NCBI GenBank assembly: GCA_910586475.1
Contig: CAJUHM010000005.1
Span: 1-63,337, forward strand
Direction of reading: 5' to 3'
DNA length: 63,337 nt
Source: an uncultured Muribaculaceae bacterium
GTDB lineage: Bacteria; Bacteroidota; Bacteroidia; Bacteroidales; Muribaculaceae
Positions 34,366-43,399 of the stretch are shown here, in pieces. The stretch's first letter is position 1, and each line of letters begins with the position of its first letter. The position numbers were made by a program, and so were the translations under genes. The notes under the pieces are model-generated. The model was given only the letters and a program-made list of their open reading frames with translations. It had not been told where the DNA came from and did not search any database.

Positions 34366-34716
34366 ATGGCTGAGAATGATCTGACAATAAATGGGCTGCA
34401 ACAGACTGTCGACGACTGGATCTGTGGAATCGGCAACGGCTATTTCGCGCCGCTGACCAACATGGCCGTACTGGCCGAAGAGGTCGGAGAGGTTGCGAGG
34501 GTGATGGCCCGTGACTATGGAGAGCAGTCGTGGCGCGAAGGTGCGGACCGCGGCGATCTTGGCGACGAGCTTGCTGATGTCGTCTGGGTAGTCGCTGCGA
34601 TAGCCAATCAGACAGGCATTGATCTGAACGAAGCTATCAGGAAAAATGTTGATAAGAAGACCCGACGTGACAAGATGCGTCATAAGAATAATCCAAAACT
34701 GAACAAATCCAAATAA
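34366..34716 (+). CDS. MazG-like nucleotide pyrophosphohydrolase
   Basis: This 116-residue protein is a single MazG/iMazG-type helical domain. The metal-binding helices read LAEEVGEVARVMAR (about 35-48, E-E-x-x-E) and LGDELADVVWVVAAIANQTGIDL (about 67-89, D-E-x-x-D-V). Family members convert dNTPs or non-canonical nucleotides to monophosphates and pyrophosphate. The C-terminal tail is Lys/Asn-rich. It starts 19 bases after dtd and ends 4 bases before deoC. Confidence 0.9.
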   Translation: MAENDLTINGLQQTVDDWICGIGNGYFAPLTNMAVLAEEVGEVARVMARDYGEQSWREGADRGDLGDELADVVWVVAAIANQTGIDLNEAIRKNVDKKTRRDKMRHKNNPKLNKSK

Positions 34717-34720
34717 AGCT

Positions 34721-35605
34721 ATGAGCGACAAGTATCATGACCAAGTGGCGAAAAGCCAAGTAACTACCGATGACGCCTTTGTGAAGGCTGAGGTTGAGCG
34801 CATTCTCTCCGAAAAGAAAGAGGAAAACAAGACCGCGGATGTCCTTAAGTTTCTCTTCACCTGCATCGACCTGACAACGCTTAACGCGACTGACTCGCCA
34901 CAGTCTGTTGCCCGTTTCACTGAACGCGTCAATGACTTCGAGGAGGCATATCCCGAACTCAAGCCGGTTGCGGCAATCTGTGTTTATCCGAACTTCTCGC
35001 CCGTTGTCCGTACGGTTCTCGATGTGAGCGAAGTCAACATTGCCTGTGTCTCCGGCGGATTCCCTACTTCGCAGACCTATCCCGAAGTGAAAGTCGCCGA
35101 GACAGCGCTTGCTCTCGACGGCGGTGCCGACGAAATCGACATCGTGATGAATCTCGGAAACTTCCTCGATGGTGATTGGGAAGAGGTCTGCGATGAGATC
35201 TCTGAGCTGAAAGAAGTCTGCCGCGACGCCCATCTGAAAGTGATTCTCGAGACTGGAGCGTTGAAAACTGCCGAAAATATTCGTGCGGCCTCGATCCTCG
35301 CAATGTATTCCGGAGCTGACTTCATCAAGACTTCGACAGGCAAGGAATATCCCGGCGCTTCTCTTGAGGCTGCCTACGTGATGTGTCAGTGCATCAAGGA
35401 ATACTATGAGGCAACCGGACGCATGGTCGGATTCAAGCCTGCAGGCGGTGTGTCGACAACCGACCATGCTGTCGCTTATTACACTATTGTGAAGGAAGTT
35501 CTGGGCGAAAAATGGCTCGATCACGATTATTTCCGTCTTGGAGCAAGCCGTCTGGCCAATAATCTTCTTTCGGATATTCTCGGAACTGAAACCAAGTTTT
35601 TCTGA
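34721..35605 (+). CDS. deoC: Deoxyribose-phosphate aldolase
   Basis: DeoC cleaves 2-deoxyribose 5-phosphate to glyceraldehyde 3-phosphate and acetaldehyde. The 294-residue length fits the longer E. coli-type class I aldolases. LTTLNATDS lies near residue 50, VKVAETALALDGGADEIDIVMN around 124-145, LETGAL near 178 and the Schiff-base lysine in GADFIKTSTGK (about 200-210), with a KPAGGVST-like phosphate site near 243-250. It sits in the dtd-mazG-deoC run, consistent with nucleotide salvage. Confidence 0.96.
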   Translation: MSDKYHDQVAKSQVTTDDAFVKAEVERILSEKKEENKTADVLKFLFTCIDLTTLNATDSPQSVARFTERVNDFEEAYPELKPVAAICVYPNFSPVVRTVLDVSEVNIACVSGGFPTSQTYPEVKVAETALALDGGADEIDIVMNLGNFLDGDWEEVCDEISELKEVCRDAHLKVILETGALKTAENIRAASILAMYSGADFIKTSTGKEYPGASLEAAYVMCQCIKEYYEATGRMVGFKPAGGVSTTDHAVAYYTIVKEVLGEKWLDHDYFRLGASRLANNLLSDILGTETKFF

Positions 35606-35610
35606 TCGGA

Positions 35611-36195
35611 ATGAACTACTGGGTAGTCATAGACCGTCGGAAAATGGGACCGCTCAGTCTGGAGGATCTGCGCAGACTGCCGCTTGATAAAAATTCCTAT
35701 GTGTGGCACCGCGGCCTTCCGGCGTGGGTAAAGGCCGGCGAACTTGAAGAGCTTGCCGATCTGTTTGTCCCCTCCGCAACTGACGATGTTGAAGCGTTGG
35801 TGGCTTCTGACGCTCCGTTGGCCGAAGAGGTTGCGGAGGATAATGATGAGGCAGTTGCAAACGGCGATTCTCAGGAAGAAAGCCGTCCGGCCGCATTCCC
35901 TCCACCACCTCCTCTCAGACCCAATGAATTCAGAAGCGTCCGCTATGGCGGTCGTCCCGCACCTCCGGCAAAGCCTCCGACCTATCTTGGATGGAGCATC
36001 GCATCGATCATCTGCTGTTGTCTCCTGACTGGGATCGTTGCTGTCATCTACGCGGCCAAAGTCACGCCTCTCTACGACATGGGGCGCTATGAGGAGGCCC
36101 GCCGCGCATCTGAAAAGGCTGAGATCTGGCTGATTGTGTCGATAACGGTCGGGATTGTAGCGTTGCCGTTCCAGTTCCTGATGGCAATGTTCTGA
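35611..36195 (+). CDS. GYF_2 domain plus dispanin/CD225-type membrane protein
   Basis: The 194-residue product opens with a GYF_2 (DUF4339) domain (about 1-52: WVVIDRRKMGPLSLEDL and YVWHRGLPAWVKAGEL), which binds proline-rich or protein ligands. An acidic linker (about 53-90) and a Pro-rich stretch (PPPPPLRP) follow. A CD225-like pair of hydrophobic segments comes next, with the first helix ending in IICCCLLTGIVAVIYAAKV (about 130-150). The second, near 172-192, is VSITVGIVALPFQFLMAMF. It would sit in the inner membrane with the GYF domain in the cytoplasm. It starts 5 bases after deoC. The role is unknown. Confidence 0.8.
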   Translation: MNYWVVIDRRKMGPLSLEDLRRLPLDKNSYVWHRGLPAWVKAGELEELADLFVPSATDDVEALVASDAPLAEEVAEDNDEAVANGDSQEESRPAAFPPPPPLRPNEFRSVRYGGRPAPPAKPPTYLGWSIASIICCCLLTGIVAVIYAAKVTPLYDMGRYEEARRASEKAEIWLIVSITVGIVALPFQFLMAMF

Positions 36196-36205
36196 TTCCG
36201 GTAAC

Positions 36206-36580
36206 ATGAATAGAAACATCAAGATAACGGCCATTGTGGCGGCCTGTCTGGTTGCCGCAGTGGCCGTTTACTGGCTGTTTGATCCTGCGGCCAATCTGTT
36301 TCCGCGGTGTCCGTTCTATGTGGTGACAGGTCTGAAATGTCCCGGCTGTGGCGCGCAGCGGGCCGTCCACGCACTTCTCCACGGCGATCTGCGCGGAGCG
36401 TGGAATCAGAACGCTATGCTTCTTCTCGTCGTTCCGGTCATCGTGCTTATGCTGTGGTCGGAATATCGCGCCGGACGTCATCCCCGCCTCAATGCTTTTC
36501 TGACCTCAACAGGGTTTGTTATGGCTTTGGTCGCGCTGCTGGCGGGATGGATGATTGTCAGAAACATCGCCGGTTGCTGA
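36206..36580 (+). CDS. DUF2752 membrane protein
   Basis: This 124-residue protein carries the DUF2752 signature CPGCGAQRAVHALLHGDLRGAW (about 49-70, two cysteines), between three hydrophobic segments at about 8-28, 75-92 and 100-118. Family members are small inner-membrane proteins of unknown role, often next to GYF/CD225-type genes, as here (10-base gap). It ends the dtd run and is followed by a terminator. Confidence 0.85.
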   Translation: MNRNIKITAIVAACLVAAVAVYWLFDPAANLFPRCPFYVVTGLKCPGCGAQRAVHALLHGDLRGAWNQNAMLLLVVPVIVLMLWSEYRAGRHPRLNAFLTSTGFVMALVALLAGWMIVRNIAGC

Positions 36581-36594
36581 ACCGGCGTTTTTTT
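36568..36594 (+). terminator. Terminator of the dtd-mazG-deoC run
   Basis: An 8-bp perfect stem CGCCGGTT/AACCGGCG (36568-36575, 36580-36587) with a gctg loop is followed by seven T bases. The stem overlaps the end of the DUF2752 coding region. Confidence 0.85.
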
Positions 36595-37126
36595 ATCGTA
36601 TACGGCAGTTGAGCAGCGGCTCTCCGCCGACAGATCCCTCGAAGCTGTTGCCGATCGAGACCTCTCCGGCAGGAATCTCAAGAGGGAGAAGAAGAATGTC
36701 GCCGATCTTGAGGGTCGCAATGCGGCTGAGCCGTTCGATGGATCGGCAGATAAGAGCACCGGCACCGGCGACTTCCAGAGTGTGGCCGTTAGCAGTAACT
36801 GAAAAGTCTTCCGCCGGAATATCGGTCCATTCTCCGAGAGTCAGGGCAAAGTCCGAAACTGCTGCGATCGCTTCGATCGCCTTTCCATCGGTATCGACGG
36901 GCAGAAGGCGCATGGCCAGCGACATGCGGTCGAAATAGCGCGGAGCGAATTTTTCCCTGATTGTTTTGCCAAGGCGTGAGATTCTGACGGCCAGATAGAA
37001 CGTTGCGCTCCATGCCGGAACTTCCGGAATGTCGGGAAGGAAAACCGGGCGACCCGGGAGGTTGATGGCCGAATCAGCGATCAGACCGAAACTGTCGGTC
37101 GCGGAATTGACGGTTATTATTTTCAT
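36593..37126 (-). CDS. Divergent FAH-fold protein (fumarylacetoacetate hydrolase family), probably non-catalytic
   Basis: This 177-residue protein resembles the FAH/HpcE family in layout. The piece FLPDIPEVPAWSATFYLAVRISRLGKTIREKFAPRYFD (about 29-65; shown in parts) corresponds to the family's F-x-P-D...E-T-E-L...R-L-G-K-N-I...R-F-A-H-R-Y-Y-D. The end TLKIGDILLLP...GEVSIGNSFEG aligns with T-L-K-I-G-D-...-V-K-I-G-D-x-L-E-G. The metal-binding E-x-E is replaced by Ser/Ala (WSATF), and the expected G-I-D-F-T-A-R-D region reads AMRLLPVD. It is also shorter than usual (about 200-220). A ligand-binding or regulatory role with Rex, which it overlaps by 4 bases, is inferred. Confidence 0.6.
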   Translation of the reverse strand: MKIITVNSATDSFGLIADSAINLPGRPVFLPDIPEVPAWSATFYLAVRISRLGKTIREKFAPRYFDRMSLAMRLLPVDTDGKAIEAIAAVSDFALTLGEWTDIPAEDFSVTANGHTLEVAGAGALICRSIERLSRIATLKIGDILLLPLEIPAGEVSIGNSFEGSVGGEPLLNCRIR

Positions 37127-37803
37127 TTTTTCGATGCGTTTGACGAAAGCCGGCTGTAGATGAGAGCGAGGTCGGCGTAGATTGAAGTGTTTTCGATCAC
37201 GATTCCGGGCTTGACTCTGATCCGGAACGGAGTGAAGTTCCAGAGAGCCTTGATTCCCGATTCGACAAGCAGGTCGGCAGCTTCCTGGGCCTGCTCGACC
37301 GGAACGGCGATGATCCCGATTTCAGCGTTATAGGCCTTGCGCCTTTCGGCGAGTTCGGAAGTCGGGAAAACGGGCACACCCTTGATTGTGTTTCCGATGA
37401 TCGACGGGTCGACGTCGAATCCCGCAACAATGTCAAGACCGAACCGATGCAGGCCGCGGTCGGCAAGGAGTGCGGCTCCAAGCGATCCGACGCCCATGAT
37501 CACGGCAACATGCGAAGATGTGAATCCGAGGAAGTCCTTGATGGCCGATTCGAGGGCTATGACGTCATAGCCGATTCGGGTTTTTCCCTTGAGTCTCAGC
37601 ACTGACAGGTCTTTGGCTGTCTGAGAGGGGTCGACGTCGATTTCGCGGGCTATGGCGGTCGAGGAGACATTCTTTATTCCTTTCGACCGCAAGAGGCTGA
37701 CGCACGCCAGATACCAAGGGAGCCGCCTCAGGGTCGGCCCCGAGGGGAGGGCTCTGGCAGCATCGGCATCGATTTTCGGGGCCGGGTTGGTTTCAGTAGT
37801 CAT
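37123..37803 (-). CDS. rex: Redox-sensing transcriptional repressor Rex
   Basis: Rex binds operator DNA when the NADH/NAD+ ratio is low and leaves it when NADH binds, controlling fermentation and respiration genes. The 226-residue protein has an N-terminal winged helix (about 20-80: RRLPWYLACVSLLRSKG and DPSQTAKDLSVL) and a Rossmann domain (about 90-220) with the dinucleotide motif GVGSLGAALL (about 104-113). The C-terminal tail carries IYADLALIYSRL, the domain-swapped helix. It overlaps the FAH-fold gene by 4 bases, so the two are probably translated as a pair. Confidence 0.95.
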   Translation of the reverse strand: MTTETNPAPKIDADAARALPSGPTLRRLPWYLACVSLLRSKGIKNVSSTAIAREIDVDPSQTAKDLSVLRLKGKTRIGYDVIALESAIKDFLGFTSSHVAVIMGVGSLGAALLADRGLHRFGLDIVAGFDVDPSIIGNTIKGVPVFPTSELAERRKAYNAEIGIIAVPVEQAQEAADLLVESGIKALWNFTPFRIRVKPGIVIENTSIYADLALIYSRLSSNASKK

Positions 37804-37841
37804 CAGTGGTATTTTTCTTTTCTGCTGTTGTGGGGAGGTGG

Positions 37842-39887
37842 TTATCTCAGTGATCCGAGTCCGTTGCGTGAGACGTTGGAGTTCGTCGTGCGGTTATAGT
37901 TGCTTTTTTTTCGTTTTCCGAATGGATCGTCGGGGTCGACGGCCGGATTTCCGAACTCATCGTAGTACTGGTCTTCATCTTCTTCGTCACTTCTGTCGGA
38001 CTCGCCTTTCTTCGATTTAGGCTTGTTTTTCTTTATGTCGTTTGGCTTCTGCAGATCGACTGGTGTCTCATAAAGATTCCAGCTCTGCGCGATGTCCCAG
38101 TTTTTTTTCAGATTGATTTTCTTCGGATAATAGAAGACATCCTCCGGCTGTATTGAGTCGGCGACGGACCCGGTATCCCATTTGCGGTTGTTGTTCCGGT
38201 CAATGACCAGACGGGCGAAGTAGGTGGCGGGAAGGACATGGACAAAATCGGCTTTGCCGCTGACCACAGGGACAGTGTAGACGGCTGCATCCTGTGAGTT
38301 GAGCAGCTGCGCGAATGCCGGAATCGTGTCGAGGCCAGTGATGTTGAACGTTATGTTGCCGTATTCTTCGATCGGGCGGACCGAGAATTCGAAGTCGAGA
38401 TTGCCGATGTGGTGGTCATAGATTCCGACGATCGAGAGGGTGTCGGCAGTGAGCCGGTAGCGTGCGCCCGGTTTCCACGTGTAGGTCGCCTTGAGGCGTC
38501 GGGGATCATATGGGCCTGCCGGAGTGAATGCCGGAGGGGTGATGTCGGTCCAGACGGTGTCTTTACCCTCTTTTATGGCCAGATGGAACGCGTCGGGCCT
38601 GACGGACCGGATCGGTTCGTTGGCTTCGAGTATTATCGGAGAATAGACTTCGGCCTGTGAGCTTATGGACGACTTTATGCTGAGCAGCTCGATTTTCGGA
38701 GCTACTTCTGTCGAGTCGGGTCCTTCTTCCTTTGTCTCCTCTTTTTTCTTCTTTGCGTCTTTCTTTTTCGCCGGACGGAGTGAGAAGTTGAGCGTGTCAG
38801 TGCTCCAGGAGAGCTGGTCGAGGGTGTCGGTCCGCAGGTAGGTAACGGCTACATGAAGCGAGTCCAGAGCAATGACGGCGGAGTCTGCTATCCAGTAGCT
38901 CAGGGTGTCGCGTGTCGCCGATGCCTCAAGAACTGCGCGGAGTGTGAAATCCTCTCCGTCGAACGGACCGCCCACGAAACGCAGTGAGGGGAGCGTGTCA
39001 GACGGGGCCCCCATCTCGAAATTCAGAATGTGGCGCTGACGACGTTCGTTTTTGCTCATATACTGCGATTTATAGTTCTCGTTGAACCATGTCAGAAGGA
39101 TGTCGTTGGGCGCGAAAGCGGTCATTTCGCGCATGACGATCGAATCCGCCGATCCGTCGGCTGTCTTGAGGGTGTCGCTGACCTGCACGCGCGACGCGCT
39201 TGGCGAGACTGTGACCGGATAGAAGGCTATGTCTTCCGATCGGTCCCACTTGTTGTCGCGGTTCACATCGTTGATTGCGAAGATGTTGTAGTCGCCCGGC
39301 TTGAGGTTTCGGATGGTGAACTGGCCGAACTGGTTTGTGCGCGTTATTCGGTCGAACGGAAGAGTGGTCAGAGCCGAATCGGCGAGGTTGGAGTGAACGC
39401 CGACAAGCATCGACTGGGCCGGCTCGAGATTCTCCGCTGCGAAGACCATGCCGGAGATCGAAAGAGAGTCGAGGACGGCGCCGGTCGAAAAGTCGAGGGC
39501 AAAACCGTCGAGCTGGTTGCCTTCATTGAGGTCTTTGATTGCGTCGGTGAAGTCGAGCGTATAGGTCGTGTTTTTGCGTAGGGAATCCTGAAGCATCACC
39601 GTCACACGGTGGCCGACACCGGTCACTTTTGCGGGCGTTTTCTGGGCCGGCGAAATGACAACTTTGTTCAGCGGATCGTCGACCTGGATATTTTCGTTAA
39701 ATTCGATTATGATGCGGTCGGAGGAGACATTGAGCTGTCCCGGAGCAGGATTGCTTTTGACAAAGACCGGCGGATCTTCGTCGATAGGGCCACCCTCTGG
39801 ACGCCCCATGCTTGCGCAGGCAACAACGACGGCGGCCAGAATGGCGGCCAGCGGCCAGCGGAGATATGTCAGATTCTGAATATTCAT
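37842..39887 (-). CDS. Ig-like (SbsA/Big_5) domain outer-membrane lipoprotein
   Basis: The 681-residue product starts at the ATG at 39887 (a TTG three bases earlier is less likely). It has a lipoprotein signal ending A-C (Cys about residue 24). A GGPIDEDPP stretch and a Big_5/SbsA Ig-like domain follow (about 38-130, with NPAPGQLNV and NTTYTLDFTDAIKDLNEGNQL). Later come a prealbumin-like repeat (about 150-230, LKPGDYNIFAINDVNRDNKWD), a Lys-rich linker near 375-395, a second Ig-like part (about 410-520), another RLVIDRNNNRKWDTG repeat and a highly charged C-terminus. Acidic repeats may bind calcium. It belongs to a family of large Bacteroidota surface lipoproteins of unknown function. Confidence 0.8.
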   Translation of the reverse strand: MNIQNLTYLRWPLAAILAAVVVACASMGRPEGGPIDEDPPVFVKSNPAPGQLNVSSDRIIIEFNENIQVDDPLNKVVISPAQKTPAKVTGVGHRVTVMLQDSLRKNTTYTLDFTDAIKDLNEGNQLDGFALDFSTGAVLDSLSISGMVFAAENLEPAQSMLVGVHSNLADSALTTLPFDRITRTNQFGQFTIRNLKPGDYNIFAINDVNRDNKWDRSEDIAFYPVTVSPSASRVQVSDTLKTADGSADSIVMREMTAFAPNDILLTWFNENYKSQYMSKNERRQRHILNFEMGAPSDTLPSLRFVGGPFDGEDFTLRAVLEASATRDTLSYWIADSAVIALDSLHVAVTYLRTDTLDQLSWSTDTLNFSLRPAKKKDAKKKKEETKEEGPDSTEVAPKIELLSIKSSISSQAEVYSPIILEANEPIRSVRPDAFHLAIKEGKDTVWTDITPPAFTPAGPYDPRRLKATYTWKPGARYRLTADTLSIVGIYDHHIGNLDFEFSVRPIEEYGNITFNITGLDTIPAFAQLLNSQDAAVYTVPVVSGKADFVHVLPATYFARLVIDRNNNRKWDTGSVADSIQPEDVFYYPKKINLKKNWDIAQSWNLYETPVDLQKPNDIKKNKPKSKKGESDRSDEEDEDQYYDEFGNPAVDPDDPFGKRKKSNYNRTTNSNVSRNGLGSLR

Positions 39888-39960
39888 CAATCGATATAGG
39901 AATTGGACAGTTTGAGAGACCCGGCCGGACGTCTGGTCCGGACAATACGAAGCCTTACTG

Positions 39961-39968
39961 CAAAGTTA
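39961..39968 (-). promoter_or_regulatory. -7 box of the Ig-like lipoprotein promoter
   Basis: TAACTTTG on the minus strand matches TAnnTTTG and lies about 75 bases upstream of the lipoprotein ATG. A clear -33 TTG is not seen. Confidence 0.5.
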
Positions 39969-40102
39969 GGGCTTATGGGTGAATTATGGAATTTTTTAGT
40001 TATTTATTTGATGTCCGGACCTGCTCTTTTCGCCGTCAGTAAGGAGTTGATGGGAGCGCGGGGAGAAAAAGGAGCGCGTGCGTGAAAAAAACCGGCATGT
40101 TA

Positions 40103-40135
40103 TTGCGTTCGGGAATATAATTCTGCTTAAATTTG
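40103..40135 (+). promoter_or_regulatory. Promoter of the TPR/barrel/Dpm/pyrC operon
   Basis: TTG (40103-40105), a 22-base spacer and TAAATTTG (40128-40135) fit the Bacteroidota consensus with a slightly long spacer. The start point near 40142 leaves an untranslated leader of about 225 bases, unusually long compared with the other promoters in this window. Confidence 0.6.
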
Positions 40136-40231
40136 TAGCAGATTCCGGCGGGAGCGAGTCTCTCAGGCAGGATGAACTTCCAACGGTGCCCCTCGGGATG
40201 TGACGGGACCCCTTCCGGAGTCTGAAAAGTA

Positions 40232-40343
40232 AGAGGTTGTTTAACGACGAATGTGAAATCCTCCTCAAGAAAATGGATGCGAAAAAACATTTTTCAACCT
40301 CTAAAAGAGACTTGGAAAGTATGTATGACATTAACAACCTCTA
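40232..40343 (+). promoter_or_regulatory. Alternative-pairing leader element
   Basis: The arm agaggttg (40232-40239) can pair with either of two identical caacctcta copies (40295-40303 and 40335-40343). The two hairpins exclude each other, as in attenuators or riboswitch-like switches. No ligand class is recognised. Confidence 0.3.
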
Positions 40344-40366
40344 AGTATTCATTCCTGGATCACAAG

Positions 40367-43354
40367 ATGAAAAAAAGATTTGTAATAAGTGCTATGGTGG
40401 CGGCTTCAATTCTGGGAGCTCAGCCTTTGGGCGCACAGATCAACAGCGCTTCTGCAGCCGGCTATATGGCGCGCGGAATTGCCATGTATAACGACAAGAA
40501 TTATGAGGGATGTCTGGATCAGCTTCTTCAGGTAAGAAACCTTGATCCGGTCACAGCGCAGCAGGAAGAGGCTCTTTACTACATTTCGATGGCGACGCTC
40601 TATTGCGGCGATGACGAAGCGATTGACCTTCTCCGGAACTTCCTGCGTCGTTATCCGCAGAGTCCGCGCTACTGCGATGTGGTCGTCGCGACTGGCGACT
40701 ACTACTTCACACGCGGATCATATGCCGAAGCTCTCGAGGCCTATCAGAAGGTAAGCCCCGAATCGCTGGCAGATGACCGTAGAGAGGAGATGCTCTACCG
40801 CAAAGCATATTCGCTGATGCTTCTGAGCGACAACGACCAGGCCCGCTCGATCTTCGAGGAGCTGACTGTCTCGCAGGAATATGGCAACGCCGCTACATTC
40901 TATCTCGCCTATCTGTCGTATCTGTCAGGCAACTATGACAAGGCGATGGCCTATTTCCGCAAGGTCGACACTTCGCGTGACCCCGGAACCGCAGCCGATT
41001 ACTACATCAGCCAGATCTGCTTTGTCGACAAAGACTATGCACAGGCACTGAAACTTGCGAAAAGAGTGCTTGACAGTCCCGACTGTGTGGCCCAGTTCCG
41101 TCCCGAGATGAACCGTGTTGCCGGAGAATCGCTTTATAATCTGGGCGACGAGCAGGGGGCACTCTCCTATCTGAGAGCCTATGTCAGCGAATCGGCCGAC
41201 GTGCGGCCGAGTGCGTGCTATATTCTCGGACTCAGCGACTTCAAAGAGAAAAAATATGAAAATGCGGCCGAAATGCTCCGTCAGGCCACAGATATGCCCG
41301 ACGCAATGGGGCAGAGCGCATATCTCTACCTTGGCCGCTGCTATGTCATGACCGGCAACCGCGACGGTGCTCTGATGGCTTTTGAAAACGCCTGCCGCGA
41401 CAACTACGATGACCGTGTGGCCGAGGAAGCCTTCTACAATTATATTGTTGCGCGTGTCGACGGCGGACGTGTTCCATTCGGAAAGTCGGTCAGCATGATG
41501 GAAGAATTTCTGAAGAAATATCCGCGATCGCGCTATGCCGACGACATCCGTCAGAACCTGGTGACAGGCTATATGAGCGACAACGACTATGAAAGCGCCC
41601 TGAGGATCATCGATTCGACTCCGTCGCCTTCGGCCCGCATGACTGCAGCCAGACAGCGCGTGCTGTTCATGATGGGCACCCGCGACTATCAGTCGGGACG
41701 TATCTCCCAGGCCATCGACTATCTGAACCGGGTTGCTGATATCAAGAACGGCGACAGCTCTTTGCGCAGTCAGAGTCTGCTCTGGCTCGGGAATGCATGT
41801 CTTGATGCCGGACAGCTCGATGAAGCTGCCGAAAGCTATCTCGACTATCTCCAGCTCGCACCGGCAGATGACGTCAACCGTCCGCTCGCATACTATAATC
41901 TCGGTTACACACGTTTCCGTCAGAGCCGCTGGGACGATGCGGTCAAAGATTTCCGAAGGGTTGCCGACGCCTCGGGTGCCACAAAGAAAATGAAAGCCGA
42001 CGCTCTCAACCGTCTGGCTGACTGTCTCTACTATAAAGAGCGTCCCGGAGAGGCTGCCACAGTCTACACACAGGCCTATGAGGCAAATCCCGAGTCTGGC
42101 GACTATGCCCTTTACCGTGCGGCGCTGATGAAGGGCCGTCAGGGAGATAATGTCGGTCTTATCGACGCGATGGACAACATGATGACCCGCTTCCCCAACT
42201 CGCCGCTTGTACCTGCGGCGATGCTCGAACAGGCCCAGGCATTTGTGGCAATGGATCAGACCGTCGATGCAATCCAGACATACAGCTCTCTTGCAAAGGC
42301 CTATCCAAATTCTTCACAGGGACGAAACGCCGCGCTGCAGCTTGCTGTCACATATCTCAACGCTGGCAACCGCAGCGAAGCCATCGCAGCCTATAAGGAG
42401 GTCGTCAGAAACTTCCCGACGAGCGAAGAGGCACACACGGCGATCGACGACCTTCGTCAGATCTATGCCGCCGACGGAAATCTGGCCGATTTCGCAGAGT
42501 TCGTGACGTCTGTGCCGAATGCGCCTCAGCTCGACCCGTCGACTCTTGATGAAGCGGCATTCCAGGCTGCCGAAATGGAATATATCGACACCCAGCGCAT
42601 CGGCAAGATGACAGACTATATTTCCGATTATCCCCAGGGGACATATCGTCCGCAGGCAATGTACTATCTCGCCGAATCCGCTTCAAACGAAGGCGACAGC
42701 TCCTCGGCTCTCGACTATATAACGACGATTCTGACCGATTATCCCGATTCCGATGTGGCCGAAGATGCATTGCTTCTCAAGGCCGACAACGAACTCAATC
42801 AGGGCAAGGCCGAAGTGGCCCTCAACACATACCGCGAACTGGAACGCAGGGCTTCCTCACCGCGAATCCTCAACGAGGCTCGCACCGGTGTGCTTCGTTC
42901 GAGCCTCGACCTGCGCCGCTACGATGATGTGATTGCCACTTCCGAAAAGATAATCTCAACCTCCGCTCCTGGCACGGCCGACCTCGAAGAGGTGCGTTTC
43001 AGCCGCGCCGAGGCTCTTGATGCGAAGGGAAGACGCGACGAAGCCTATGAGATCTGGAACGAGCTGGCCGAAACACCGAGCGATGTCTACGGGGCAAAGA
43101 GTGCCGTCTATCTGGCTCAGTCCCAGCTACAGCATGGCGACAGCGAGGCCGCACGCAAGACAGCTGACGCTCTGATCAATGCCGGCACTCCCCACAACTA
43201 TTGGCTCGCGCGTGCGTTCATCGTTCTTTCCGACGCGCTTCGCGCCCAGAACAAGGTCTTCGAAGCCAACGAGTATCTGAAGAGTCTGAAGGCCAACTAT
43301 CCTGACGACGACGAGGATATATTCCTTATGATTTCAGAACGTCTGAACAGTTAA
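40367..43354 (+). CDS. Large periplasmic tetratricopeptide-repeat protein
   Basis: The start is the ATG at 40367, which opens a signal peptide (MKKRFVIS..., cleavage about residue 23 after L-G-A). The 995-residue product is nearly all TPR helices, of which at least fifteen units are visible. Examples are YNDKNYEGCLDQLLQVRNLDP, SGNYDKAMAYFRKVD and FRQSRWDDAVKDFRRVAD. TPR proteins form solenoid scaffolds, here probably in the periplasm. It precedes a barrel gene with which it is cotranscribed and most likely works at the outer membrane. No enzymatic domain is seen. Confidence 0.85.
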   Translation: MKKRFVISAMVAASILGAQPLGAQINSASAAGYMARGIAMYNDKNYEGCLDQLLQVRNLDPVTAQQEEALYYISMATLYCGDDEAIDLLRNFLRRYPQSPRYCDVVVATGDYYFTRGSYAEALEAYQKVSPESLADDRREEMLYRKAYSLMLLSDNDQARSIFEELTVSQEYGNAATFYLAYLSYLSGNYDKAMAYFRKVDTSRDPGTAADYYISQICFVDKDYAQALKLAKRVLDSPDCVAQFRPEMNRVAGESLYNLGDEQGALSYLRAYVSESADVRPSACYILGLSDFKEKKYENAAEMLRQATDMPDAMGQSAYLYLGRCYVMTGNRDGALMAFENACRDNYDDRVAEEAFYNYIVARVDGGRVPFGKSVSMMEEFLKKYPRSRYADDIRQNLVTGYMSDNDYESALRIIDSTPSPSARMTAARQRVLFMMGTRDYQSGRISQAIDYLNRVADIKNGDSSLRSQSLLWLGNACLDAGQLDEAAESYLDYLQLAPADDVNRPLAYYNLGYTRFRQSRWDDAVKDFRRVADASGATKKMKADALNRLADCLYYKERPGEAATVYTQAYEANPESGDYALYRAALMKGRQGDNVGLIDAMDNMMTRFPNSPLVPAAMLEQAQAFVAMDQTVDAIQTYSSLAKAYPNSSQGRNAALQLAVTYLNAGNRSEAIAAYKEVVRNFPTSEEAHTAIDDLRQIYAADGNLADFAEFVTSVPNAPQLDPSTLDEAAFQAAEMEYIDTQRIGKMTDYISDYPQGTYRPQAMYYLAESASNEGDSSSALDYITTILTDYPDSDVAEDALLLKADNELNQGKAEVALNTYRELERRASSPRILNEARTGVLRSSLDLRRYDDVIATSEKIISTSAPGTADLEEVRFSRAEALDAKGRRDEAYEIWNELAETPSDVYGAKSAVYLAQSQLQHGDSEAARKTADALINAGTPHNYWLARAFIVLSDALRAQNKVFEANEYLKSLKANYPDDDEDIFLMISERLNS

Positions 43355-43399
43355 TCCACCAATGCTCTCAAAACAATGTCAACCCCAAGGAATAAAATC

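Larger units (their letters stand above)
39888..40366. other. Divergent intergenic region with a long structured leader of the TPR operon
   Basis: No gene is seen in these 479 bases. On the minus strand, TAACTTTG (39961-39968) is a likely -7 box for the Ig-like lipoprotein. On the plus strand, a promoter at 40103-40135 drives a leader of about 225 bases with several inverted repeats before the TPR gene ATG. One of these is the arm agaggttg, which has two alternative partners (see findings). Confidence 0.5.
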
